Assembly: GCA_013433145.1 (NCBI GenBank)
Contig: CM024186.1
Span: 2,670,001 to 2,734,000, forward strand
Length of the DNA: 64,000 nt
Direction: 5' to 3'
From: Ascaris suum
Lineage: Eukaryota > Nematoda > Chromadorea > Rhabditida > Ascarididae
The notes beneath the pieces are model-generated. The model was not told where the DNA came from, made no database searches, and saw nothing but the letters and a program-made list of their open reading frames with translations. Positions 14,451-35,441 of this stretch are shown here, piece after piece; within the stretch, counting starts at the first letter, position 1; the number at the start of each line of letters is the position of its first letter. A program made the translations under genes and the position numbers.

Positions 14451-15237
14451 CTAAACGATGAATAATAGAATAGAATTTCTCTACGTATAGAATAAAAATT
14501 CAGACACCAGATGTAGTATAACGTTTTGAATGCCAGATTCTCTTTAATATCATTAACGCTATCAACTTTGCTGAAAAATTCAAAAATTTCTTGCAAATAT
14601 GTCATGAGTTTCAAGAACTTCAGGTATTCGAAGTTCAGCCTACAATTTACAGCTCATAAAACTTTTCTGCTTCACTTTGAGATATTGAAGCATGAAATCA
14701 ACTTATAAAGATAGCAGGATTCTCCTGTGATTTGATAAATCAATTTGAATCAAACCCTGCACGAGGCCCAACAATTTACCGACAATGCTTCACGCATCTC
14801 CTTTGTCCTGTGTCTTCTTTTTTCTGCCTAAACTCATTTATGTCTGATGTTCTGTTCAGCATTGTCAGCCTTCTAGCCAAGGGTCATCCACTGCTTACTT
14901 TACTTCTGTTAACGCTCAGAGGGCGATTTGGTTGTGCGTTCTAGTATGCCTTAGAGCATAAAGTAAAACTTCAAGTGGAAAGACAAAATACAAGTGAGTT
15001 ACGATTTCAACACTTTTCAAAGATTAAGTTGAGAATTTTTTGATTGAAAGAAGTATTTGAAGCTTGTATGATCCCACTGAAAAAAAAAATTGATTCCTAT
15101 TATTTGTATTTGCTTATCTTTTTTATTTCTAGTTACTTTTACTCTCTTCTCGAATAAATATAAAGGTCTCATAATTTCTTTTTACCTTTCTTTCCTTTAA
15201 AGAGGCCATCAAAGACACATATTTTTTCTGTTCTTTC

Positions 15238-15387
15238 TTATATAGGATAATCGTTAGTGGCATTTATTGTGCAACACTGATCGTCACAACAAACTGCACT
15301 GGTCACATCTAATTCTTCATCGACCGAAAGAGTGGCCCTATGTTGCGAGTCTATAAGGCGCACTGCATCGTTGCCTAATGTGATCGA
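15238..15387 (-). CDS. Candidate terminal exon of an unknown minus-strand gene
   Basis: On the minus strand an acceptor-like aaattag ends at 15388, and a frame of 49 codons then runs to TAA at 15238-15240. The peptide is acidic in the middle (SVDEELDVTSAVCCDDQCC) and ends NDYPI. It has no ATG near its start, so it would have to be spliced to an upstream exon in phase 0. The base composition is less AT-rich than the flanks, and codon choice looks ordinary for the named genes in this window. I do not recognise the family. The paired cysteines could be lipid-attachment sites in the tail of a membrane protein, which is a guess. No joining exon was established, so this may be chance. Confidence 0.3.
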   Translation of the reverse strand, partial: SITLGNDAVRLIDSQHRATLSVDEELDVTSAVCCDDQCCTINATNDYPI

Positions 15388-16867
15388 CTAATTTGTGTTT
15401 AGAACCGCGAATGCAATCATCAAATGCAAATATTTACTGCCTCCTTGTTGCTTCTGCGTCATAGATTTCCTCTTTAAATTCACTTCAAAATGGATATTGA
15501 TAGTTAAATATTTGAAAGAATTTAATTAAAGAAAACAAAAAAAATCAATCTATCTTGTTTAAAAAAATTCAAATTTCTTTGAGCAGGAACTACCAGAAGA
15601 CTCTTTAATAGACAAAAATGATTTATATTCATTTTAATGGGAAATACAACTTTTTATACTAAATGGCAGTTGCGATTGCTTTGTCTAGCCTCTTACTCGC
15701 ACTTCTGATATAAAATGTCACAGTCAATTAGTCCTGATGGAATGTGGCATTTATTTTTGAAAAAGGAGATATTCTCTAATTTTTATCACTCAAAAATAGG
15801 ATTTAATTCTGTTCGTATAGATCTAACAATTTCTGAATTGTAATTTATCATCTAAATAATTGTCTATAATGTTACAAGGTTTTTTTTAACTAGAATCGAT
15901 TCAATGAAATATTACTAAGTAAATATTCGAATTTTAAGTAAACATACGAATAAATATGATCGGGTTTTTTTTTCCATGAAAATTCGATTGGTCAACAATG
16001 TTTACGAAGTAAATGTTGAGCAACAATTTAGGCGTGAAAAAGTATTTTCATTGGAAAATCTCTTTCGATGAATTTTTTTTTTCTAAAGTGAACTAAAGGA
16101 ATATTTTTCTTATAGCCGAAAGAGTATCGTTGAATAAACAACATTTGTTTCTGTTTTCAAATATGAAAATCATTTCGATAAACGATTTCATTCTAAGATG
16201 ATTGTTTTATTTTTTTTTCTTTGTTTGAAATAAAAAAATTCAATCAATTCCATAAAAAATTTTGCAATTTTTCATAGTCCAATAAGTTTTTCACCTTGTT
16301 TAATCGCTATAACGACCCGATTATTAAAATATTTGAAATAGATAACGAACAAAAATTTAAAAAATTTTTGAATATTTTCCTAATTTTTGCACTTGACTAG
16401 TTAAAACAGAACCGTAGAGAAGAGTTGAACGACATATCTCTAGTTTCTGAGGAAAATCAAATGAAAGTGAACAAAAAAAGTCTTTGAAAAAGACGTATGT
16501 ACATAGAATTTTGAGTAACTAAATAAGCTTAAGGTATATAATGAATTTATTCTGCTATTCAAAATGCATTGCCTAATTAATTTAGTAAATAAAATACTTG
16601 CAAAATCGGTGATCGTTGATTGGGGTTTAGTACTTCAATATCTCTTTCTATTACCGGAAATCAACATCGCTATTCAGCTTTACTATTGTAATCAACATAA
16701 GTCTTTGACGCTTGTACAGTCATACAGCTAGAATAATTAAATACTTAATTTCCAAGAAGAACATAAAATTTTATCTATTTCTAATGAATCTTGTCGCAGT
16801 TGGTTCATAAAATTGGGACAGGCGTCAATAAATTGGAAGCTTATTGGATTAGCTTGAAAAAGCTTGC

Positions 16868-16978
16868 CTATGTGTCGTCTTCGTTATTTGTGCCGCATAA
16901 TTGTGCAATAGCAGATGTGCATCTGCGCACTATGCTGCATGATCGCTTATCCATCTTCTCGTCAGTTTGTTTGATTTG
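16868..16978 (-). CDS. Candidate second terminal exon of an unknown minus-strand gene
   Basis: On the minus strand a good acceptor (attcattcag) ends at 16979. A frame of 36 codons then leads to TAG at 16868-16870. The peptide begins QIKQTDEKMDKRSCSIVRRC and ends GTNNEDDT. Like the stretch at 15238-15387 it enters in phase 0, so the two could be alternative last exons of one gene. The plus strand is also open over the same bases (63 codons) behind a cttgtcgcag acceptor-like site, so the coding strand is uncertain. I do not recognise the product, and no upstream exon was proven. Confidence 0.22.
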   Translation of the reverse strand, partial: QIKQTDEKMDKRSCSIVRRCTSAIAQLCGTNNEDDT

Positions 16979-19295
16979 CTGAATGAATTTTGCATTGGTT
17001 TTATCGTTAATAAAAACTTCAAAATCACTTACAATATTTCGCATTTAATTAGGCTGTAATGCTTGAAATGTAGGTTCCAGAACTGAATATAGATGATATG
17101 CTTAATCAAGTACCTTCCTTATTGTTTATTTACTGATCTAGAGGGATTTCAGAAAAAGCCATATTGAATAAGTTGACGTTGACTTATAAGAAATCAAAAA
17201 ATTCTAGAATTAAATAAATGAGAAATAAAAGCGCATTTAAATATTGAATTTTGATGCAATTAATTACTCGTTGAATTTTTGTCTAAAAAAAAATTGCACA
17301 CAGAATTTATAAATTTTTTCGAGATGCATTGCACGAGAACATTGCATGAAAAAAAAAATCGAAGAATTTATAAAAAACTATCTACTTAGCATTTTTGATA
17401 AGAAATTTCCATATTTTTTTTTGTTGAATTTCTCGAAATTATTCATATATCACAAAATTTTCTACTTTTAAAAAATTTCAACAATTATAATTTTCATATA
17501 TTTTTCACTAATTCATTTTAGTTTCAAAAATTTTTTATCCATTACGAAATTTCACACATTTTTTTTTCTTCTTTTTACTTATAGCTCTTTTCTCGTGTTC
17601 AATTACAATGATCAATTGAAAAAAGTGCCAATGTGAATGTGTTTCATACCAGTTTGCTAAGATCAGAGTTTTTTTTTTTTCAAAGCTCTATACTGTTGTG
17701 TAATAATTTTCTGAAAGAAAAAGAAGTCACTTTCGTTGCATACTTCTGAGGAATGTATATTTGCTGAACGCATTTTCCACACACCACCTCTCAAATATAC
17801 TTCACTCTAACAAGAATTTCAACAATAAAAAAAAAGTTTGTGGACGTAACGTACGTAAGAGTAATTTAAGAATTTTTTTTTGTGTTGAATACACTTGCCT
17901 TACAGTTTACCGCTCATAAAAAGCCACTATTATACGTTCATTTATTACATTTTCATATATAAGGGACTTCATCGCCTCTACCTGTATTTTACTTCCATTT
18001 TGTAAGACTTTCAAAGTAGGAGTACCGCATATTCAATGGTTTATTTTACCTAAGAAATATTCTTCATTTCGTAATGCATTAGAGAGAATTTCTGCTTGAG
18101 CGCATCAGGTGGCACTAAATGAGAGAAATGAAAAGAGGTCTCAGTTTTATTCGCATAAATGCACTCAACGAATAGGTATCACTTGAAAATTTCCACTCTC
18201 TCATCTAAAAAATTCTTAGAAGTTAAGTCTTATTTACTAGGCATACAAATACTTACTTACTATTACATATTATATTTCCCTAATAAATATCATTAGAGTT
18301 TAACATAATATATTGAAACTGTTGCGGTTCGAGGATAAGTGTACGAATCTGTTTGTCCACAAACGTAACGTTCTTAAGTGTCGCTTGAATTGTGTATCCA
18401 TAGGTAAACAATTCACCTGCAGATGCACCCTCTGAAGAACGACGAAACGTTCGTTGGGCCACTTATTCATAATTCGTTTATTACTGATGTTTTATAGGTA
18501 CTTGTACTGCTCTATTGTTGTTGAAAGTGCTTTCTTCAATGCTCATAAAATAAAAAGAGATAGAAGATATAGGGCATAAGAAGAAAATATAACGCTTTTT
18601 TATATAAGAGGAATAAAATTTTCAGTTTTTGAATTATCAAACAGCAATTAAATTATCAAAGGAAACGAATTAAATTTCAATAAGCAACTCATTTATTCCA
18701 TAGTAGTTTACTGTGTTCATTATTAACTTGAAAATGGTTATGAGAAGAATTTTTTATCGTAATTAACATAACATATACACAACAGACTATATATAGAGTA
18801 AAACAAATGTTCACTTGAATTCTAATTTAAACGTTGATTTGAGCCTTTTCAGTTTTGATTTTTGCGAACATTAAACGAATGGTTTATTTGCAATAATATC
18901 AAATTGCAAGAAGGTGATATATCCAAAAGCCTGACAGGTCTTCTTATTTACGAACGTAGAAAAAGCATATAGAGTTAGCGAAAAAGTGAGAACGAAGCAA
19001 GATATCGTCATATGTGAATAATATTCTTAAATGCCATACCATTTATGACGATGAAAGAGTGTTTTCTTTGAGAAAAAAGATTTTGGAGAAACAAAAATGA
19101 TCGATGATTGCTTCAATGAATATTATTTGAAAGAGAAGCAAGGAGAGATATCATTGTAAAGCAGAGAATATACGTGTGATGAGAGAGACTTAAATGAGGC
19201 AAATTTTGCGTTTTTCAAGAGTACAGTTATTTCGAGTTTATCAGTGAAACTTTGAAAGAGCTAAATGAAGTACACTTTAACAGTGAAGCTCTTCC

Positions 19296-19431
<136 letters not shown>

Positions 19432-21827
19432 CGTTAAGCAATTTGAAAGCAGTTATATGATGGAATTTGGCTCATCAGAATTCTAATAAATCGAATTTCC
19501 ACTTTCTTAGCAAATCTTTATGCTCGCATTACATCTCAAATGTTCAAAATTATTATTGGTGATATTTTGTCGAAAAAAATGTCTAAATAATATTCTTGAA
19601 AGAAGAAACTTGAAGGTAAACGTCTTTACATCGGGAAGGATTTATTGCTATGTTTTGAGGAAACGGCGCCTTTAAACCGCATCTCAGTGATAGTTTCGAT
19701 AAGTAGAATAAATCATCTTTATTACTTAACTAATTGATCTTTTGCACTTCACCCAAATATGCAAATTATAAGTATGGTCTTCCAAAATTCGAACCCGGCA
19801 GTCGGAAATATGATTGTTGAATAATAAGAGTTACCGAGTAAGTTTGTCAGCATTATTTTAAGTTGCAAAAGTAGCACTGAATTAGCATAATAAACATGCG
19901 ATCTAATGCATAGAAATGAAATGTTTATCAGCTGTCAATAAGTAAGCAATAGGGCAATAAGAAATTACCGATCTCATCGCATTCTAATTGCAATGAACTT
20001 AACAGCCGAGGCTGTCCTCTCATATGGTCTGTGAGGCATTTCCCATTGCTTGTCAATTTAGTTCGTCGCCTGCGGCTGTCTGCAATGGTGCGATCCATTA
20101 GAAATGATGTTAAAAGGCTATATTTTATCTCTATGCTCTATTCGAATCGTCTTTGCTCTTCGTTTTCTTTTCTGAATTCCTACTTCGTCTATGACAAATC
20201 ATGAAATTCCTATACGTATATAATATTCCTCATCGCCATCAACAGCTCAGTTTCTGCATTTGCTGTTATTTATTTCTAAAATTCTTTTCGGCTTAATTTT
20301 TGCTGAAATAGCATAGAAAGTAAAAAAATTCGACTAAATTTTCTGATCCAACTTTCTAGTTCTTCGCTAAATATATTATTTTTCTTCTTCATGAATAGGT
20401 GTGAAAAAAAGTTGAAACGAAAACACAGACAGCATTTCACATACGGCGGATTGCAATACTTCATAGTCGCATTGCTTAGCAATCATTCTAGATATCAATA
20501 AATGAAAAAAAAAAATTATTTTTACATTCATTAAACTAGGATTAAAAAGCCCTAAATCTAACAAATATCGAATTGCATATGATCTAGGATTACGTACTTT
20601 TTTGTTTCATTCTAAAATATAGGTGTATTAATATGAAACGGTGTTGTAACTTACAAAGTGAGCGATATAAGCATTACTTCTATCATACTAATGCCAAGCG
20701 AATAAATACTAACGTAAAGATGAGCTTAAAAATTCTATAATTAACTTTAGTGGATTTTTTTTTTCATGCGAAAGATTGTATTATAAACTGTGACAGTTGA
20801 TGTGACATGGTTAAATTATCATAACTGATATGATATGATTATAAATGATACTCGTATAGATTGAAAATTGTATAATAACTCATAGAATGTACTAAATTTT
20901 TGAAAGATTGAGGTATACTCGTATAGAAAATCCTTTCAAAATTTTATCTCCTCTTATTTAAATTTTTTTCCGTTGAAATGAGCCTCATTACGCAATGAGT
21001 GCACATATTCTTATAAAAAAACATTTAACATATTTTGCTTGAAAAAAACATAGTAAAAATCATTGAATTTCTCATAATAAATTCTGCACGATTGTATGTT
21101 TTTACGGCAATTTTTTGTGAGAGTCGTCTTTTGTGTTCTACTATTCGTATAGTGCAAAACTATTTGAGATACCCTAGTGATTCGATTTTGAACAAAACGT
21201 CTAGAAAAACTTGTTTTTCGTTTAGATTTCAATGTTCTTCGTGAAATATGAATCAAAATTTTTGGAATTTTTCTTTCCAGCGAAAACTTTTTCACTTCAG
21301 ATTTCATCTATATAATGAAAAACATCTTGCACTTAAATTTCGATGTGAAATTTTAAATGCAAATAGAAATTTCAAATATGCTCCGAATTTGAAATTTTTT
21401 TTTCGAGCAGTATGAGTTGCAATGATATTCAATTGGTTTACGCCTCATTGCAATTTAAATCTCAAAAATTGATAATTGAGAGCGTTGAGTATAGCCATCT
21501 AGTTCAAAATGGTTCTCTCAGTGGATTTTTTTATCAGGATATAAAAATCTCGACTCCACATTCAGCTGGATTTTTAAGTTCTGCAATCGATAAAAATATA
21601 TAGCAATAGGCAGAATCAACTGCGCATTTTGTTTTCGTCGTTCGTTTTGAATAATTCAAATATTCCTCTTATATTAATTCGATTAATGCATATATTAGCA
21701 TTAATTCTCTAGCAAAAATCATTACTTATTGAAATATTGGCTCTGCATGCTTATGACAAATCTTTCGATTTTCCTAGAGTTGTGTCTTCAGCTTCTCTTG
21801 CTGAATAATAATTTTTTCTCCTTTTAT

Positions 21828-22376
21828 AACCTACATAGCATTATCTTTTAACTCCATCACGATTTGATTTTTTTTTAGGATATCCCAAAATTTCCTCAAT
21901 GTCATCGCGGGTTTTTTTCTCTTGATTTACAATATATAGTGGCATTTTTTCAATAATTAAGAAAAAAACGTATAGACCAATCAATATTAACAGATTCGTT
22001 TCTTATTTTAATATAAAGCTATCGATTCACTATACGTTTGATATTATTATATGCTAGTGAATTTCGATTAGCACATCATTGCACGCAAAAAATTGATGAA
22101 ATAATATTGAACTGCCCGGAACTTTGGAAAAAAAAAGCTAATTGCACCTATCACATGCATTATACAGGTTTTACTGGCGATATGTGTGGAATTCTAGCGT
22201 AGTGCATTAATCAACGCTAAAAGTCAATCAACGACATGATCAAATGTTCTGCAAACGATGATGTCGTAAAATGAAGTGTTGGTCTTCTTCAATAACTCTC
22301 CCGGTATCGTGCCAACCTACATAGCACCATCTTTCAACTTAATCACGATTTTGTCGTTCTTTTATGATCCTAAAAT
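21828..22376. repeat. Diverged direct repeat, two copies (21828-21892 and 22314-22376)
   Basis: Both copies begin aacctacatagca and share atcacgattt and a closing gat..c.aaaat, with substitutions and small gaps between. Further similarity (ccaatcaatatt versus ccaatccaatatt) follows each copy, but at a different distance. This looks like two decayed copies of one dispersed element or an old local duplication. No coding frame runs through both copies. Confidence 0.6.
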
Positions 22377-24541
22377 AGCGCCTGTATAAATCCAATCCAA
22401 TATTGATTCATCTGTCCTTCTTAATAGCACTTTAGGTACGCTTATGCACATATGCACTGAAAGACTTTTTGTGGCTCAATTATTGTGTAATGGCGCTTCG
22501 AATACATTATTATAATCTCTACTTGAATAAGATGATCATTTTCGTATAATTTTGCATAATTTGTCAAAATGCAATAAAGCCTCTATTATTACTAACCGAT
22601 GAACTGAGCTTATGCAAATTTTTAGTCCGCATAATTTCCCAAAAAAAAAGAAAAATATTTTCGCTAGAAATACGGTTGAAGGTTTAAGCATCTCAAACTT
22701 ATATAGCTATACGCATCATTAAGCTCTATATTATATGGTTAAGAAAATGCGATTATGTTAGTTATAAATCATAGTATGGATGAGATCACAAAGCAAATTT
22801 CACCACGATATGCTAATTTTTTATCAATTCAGATCATTGAAATCAATGTTTCCTGCTTAATTTGAGATAGAATTCAAGAAATTTCACATCAGTTTTGGAG
22901 CATTATTACAGGCAATTAGTAATTTACCAGCAAAAAAAAAGAAAACCTAGGCTAACTTGAAATTTTATTTGTAGTTCTTTTTTTTTCAACTTTTTGATGC
23001 ATTTTTAGCATATCAAAATGCGTATAAATATAATTAGATGGGCTGGAAATTTTTCGATATATATTCGCCGTTTTTCAATTCTCTCATTGCATTTATAATT
23101 TTTCTGATTCTAAACGCTATCAGCTTATCATTTCACTGAATTCGTTCATTATCAATTTCATTGATAATTGGAGCAAAAAAAAAATTACATCAGAAAATTA
23201 AGCTTGGAAATGGTACGGCAGGCTCCAAGTATATCAACTTTATCCAAATAATCTTTAAAAATCAGTTCGAAAATACTAACGACCTAAATAAGAAAAAAGC
23301 CAACGCCTGAATGCTGCACTTCGACAGCCTATAGCAGCTCTCCTAGAGTTAATGACTATACAACGAAGCGAATGCCTGCACCATTTTAACAGTAGTTCTC
23401 ATTTGACACTGAAAAAATTTCTCATTATTGCAATTCTATATTTTTATTATCTGAGGTGATTCAATTCAAATTCATCTCAAAAAATATGCAAAATTTTTTA
23501 ATGATAGAATTTTTCTCAACAAAATATGCAATAATCTATACATTGCATTTGTCATTTTGTTCAATGTCGTTTAAATTGCAAAAAAAAAAAAAAATTAAAG
23601 AAAAATAAAAATTTGCAAAATGATTGAAGGTGGAGAGATCGAGATCGAGTGGTTGTGATCATCACACACGAACACTCTAATAAATTTGTTTGGTAACTAT
23701 TTTAATTTCGTTTTTTTTTATTGCATACTTGAGATAATGATAATAAAAAGTATTTATTTTATTTAAGGACTTGACTGACTTTATGTGATCGAGAAAATAT
23801 TCTAAAATTTAGAGATGTTGGTGTTTTGCATATTTCTTCAATTTAATTCTTTTTTTTCCCCAAATATTCTTTATTTGCAAATAAATCAGCCTCATATCAC
23901 AAGTATTCCTATAACTTCCTGCATTAATCCATAATATGAACTTCTTCTCTTTCGCTTTCCCACATGAATCAATTCTATTAATGAATTGTTTATAGAAATG
24001 GAATGGGAAATAATTGTGCAAATTATAGCGATTTTGAATTATAAATGAATCACATTGAGAAGATATCTGAGCATTTTCTTCAGCGTGCATTATGTTGATC
24101 AAATTTTTCTATGAATATGCAAATTTCTTATCTAATTTAAAATAAATTTTGCTATCACCATCAAAGATGCTTTCATGTTGAGTTTAAAGTCTTGGGGAAA
24201 TTCCAACTTATGGATTTCCAACTTATGGATGTTTTCATTTTACACAGGTGTGCAAAAGTTACCTGTCCATCTGTACAGCATTTTGAACACCAAACGTAAA
24301 TGAAAATCTTTGTCAGAAGGACTAGACTCGGTGTGACTAGATAAGCTTCTTATTTCTCGCATTTGCTAAATGCGTAATTTGCTATAATGCACTGCGCGAT
24401 TCTTTGTTTACCTCAATTCCGCATAAATTATTTCTGCACGTTTTTCTAATTAGTGATTCTATTCAGGACGAGATAATTGCAGACATATCTATTTATGTAA
24501 CTATCGGTCTATTTGCCGTGTCGTGTCTGAATGTTTGTCGC

Positions 24542-24623
24542 ATGGTTGCTCTAAAATTTTCTAGAGAAGAAATATCAAATAGTGAAGCGGCCGTTCTCGA
24601 AATATTTTTCTCATCATTGCAAG
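24542..24623 (+). CDS. Probable first coding exon of the RCBTB-like gene
   Basis: An ATG at 24542 opens 27 codons (starting MVALKFSREEIS) and ends in a donor, CAAG|gtcatt, in phase 1. Joined to an acceptor at 26235 it makes the junction read LQAIVFGSSGSE, close to the QACVFGSAGNE found near the N terminus of vertebrate RCBTB2. With this exon the whole protein is 537 residues, and human RCBTB1 is 531. The segment itself shows little residue identity with the vertebrate N terminus, so the match rests on phase, junction and length. An attcag acceptor-like site ending at 24469 could mark the start of the exon or a leader splice. Confidence 0.4.
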
Positions 24624-26235
24624 GTCATTCATAAAAATGAGCACTGCTGCTCGTCGCCAATAATGGCGTTTGAGTGCCATATTATGCCATCAATAAATTT
24701 TGAAACCACCGGAAGTCATATTCGTAAAAAGACAAAGCACAATACTCTCATTTGAAGTATTCCAACAAAATGATCTCTTGTAAAATTGAAAAAAATATTC
24801 AAATAGGGTAATTGCTTTTTTTTCTCAAAAAAAAAAAACACCACATTTAGTTCACGATGAATTTAATTCATCTACATCCTTTTTTCCCACAAATTTTCGA
24901 TTATTTCTATGAGTTTATTTTCTCAAAGAGTTTTAATGATTTTGTCTCCTGCATTTATGTAGAAAATAAAAAATTTTTTATTATTGAAGAAATAGATTGT
25001 TAATTGTTCAAGGACGCTAATCAAGAAAATTAAGGATAATAGTTAAGAAAAAAAAATAATGGTATAGATTTTAAAAAATGATGAAGATCAAGGATTCGAT
25101 CATTTTTAAAGAAAATAAAATTTGCCATTATCAACGATAATTTGAATATTCATAAATTAAATAATGCAAATATGAATGCAGAAATTTCCTAGATAAAACA
25201 AATGTTCATTTTTTTTTTGCACATTTGATTGATTTCTATTTGAATAAAAGCTAAAATAGTTTATTTCAATGAAAATTATTTTCGCTCAAAGATACAAATT
25301 TTTCCCAAAGGAATTGTGGAATAAATTTATTATTGCTATGTTTTCCAATTTTTAGTGCAGATGTATTATGTGGGAAATATATAACGGTTACGAATGTCCG
25401 ATATAAAACGATGGACGGTGCTATCACTATTAAGCACTGAATTTATTGAAAACCTACAAGTAAGTGTTTTAATATTTTTTTTAAAGTAATTTCTAATAGT
25501 ATTTCTATTTTTAATATTTTCATTAGTTTTTTGTATTTCTTTAATGTTGTTGACCACAATTATAAACTACAATTGAATGCAAATGTCATTCGAAAATGTC
25601 ATTCAAAAGGTTGAGAATTTTCATTAAATAGTTTTCGTTTCTTATGAAAATAAGATAGGGATACGAAAGAATGGAATGACATTCTCTGATTTCAGATTCG
25701 TAACACCTTCTTCATAAAATTTTATGAGGTAGTATAAATGAGTAATGAAATTATATAGGAGCTTTACGATATTCTAAAAATGATGAGATTCTTTGGCAAT
25801 ATAAGAAGCCTGTAGTTATTAAAGTTATGGAAAATACTGAATTTGAGAAATCAATCAGAAATATCTAAAATGCTTTTGTTTTCGATGTTCCTAGAAGAGT
25901 GTTAACCCTTTCTGAGAGATTAAGACTTGAATATAGTGATGAAAATTGCGGTTCAATTATCTAAGGTGAAGAATAGAACTAGAAGATTAATTAATCGTAA
26001 ATCTTCTCAGAATGCAAAATAACGAAAACAATAATTTTTATATGAATTCGCATAATTTCATATTCAATTTCATTTAGTAAATGAATTCTATTATAAATTT
26101 CTCAAGAATATAGATTAATAATAAATGATAAATTTACGAAATCATCAATTTTTTTTATTTCTTCCTTAATGATTCAATTATTTTTTCAAATGTGGCATTT
26201 TGCATTATTTACTCTCAATGAATAATTGCAGACAG

Positions 26236-35441
<9,206 letters not shown>

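Larger units (their letters stand above)
1..15237. other. Gene-free or unresolved AT-rich left flank
   Basis: I find no exon chain here that matches a known family. The short open frames (longest about 110 codons at 1822-2154) have no recognisable motif, no matching splice-phase partners and a composition like that of random AT-rich DNA. The stretch holds poly-A/T tracts, poly-C and poly-G runs (for example near 8941 and 12826), a (TTTA)-rich patch near 10070, two hairpins (2526-2580 and 8363-8402) and a GC-richer island at 14228-14450, all listed separately. An unrecognised fast-evolving gene or non-coding RNA cannot be excluded. Confidence 0.5.

Noticed and set aside
19770..19815. Possible tRNA T-loop (ttcgaaccc on the plus strand)
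   Set aside because: No cloverleaf stems could be formed around it on either strand.
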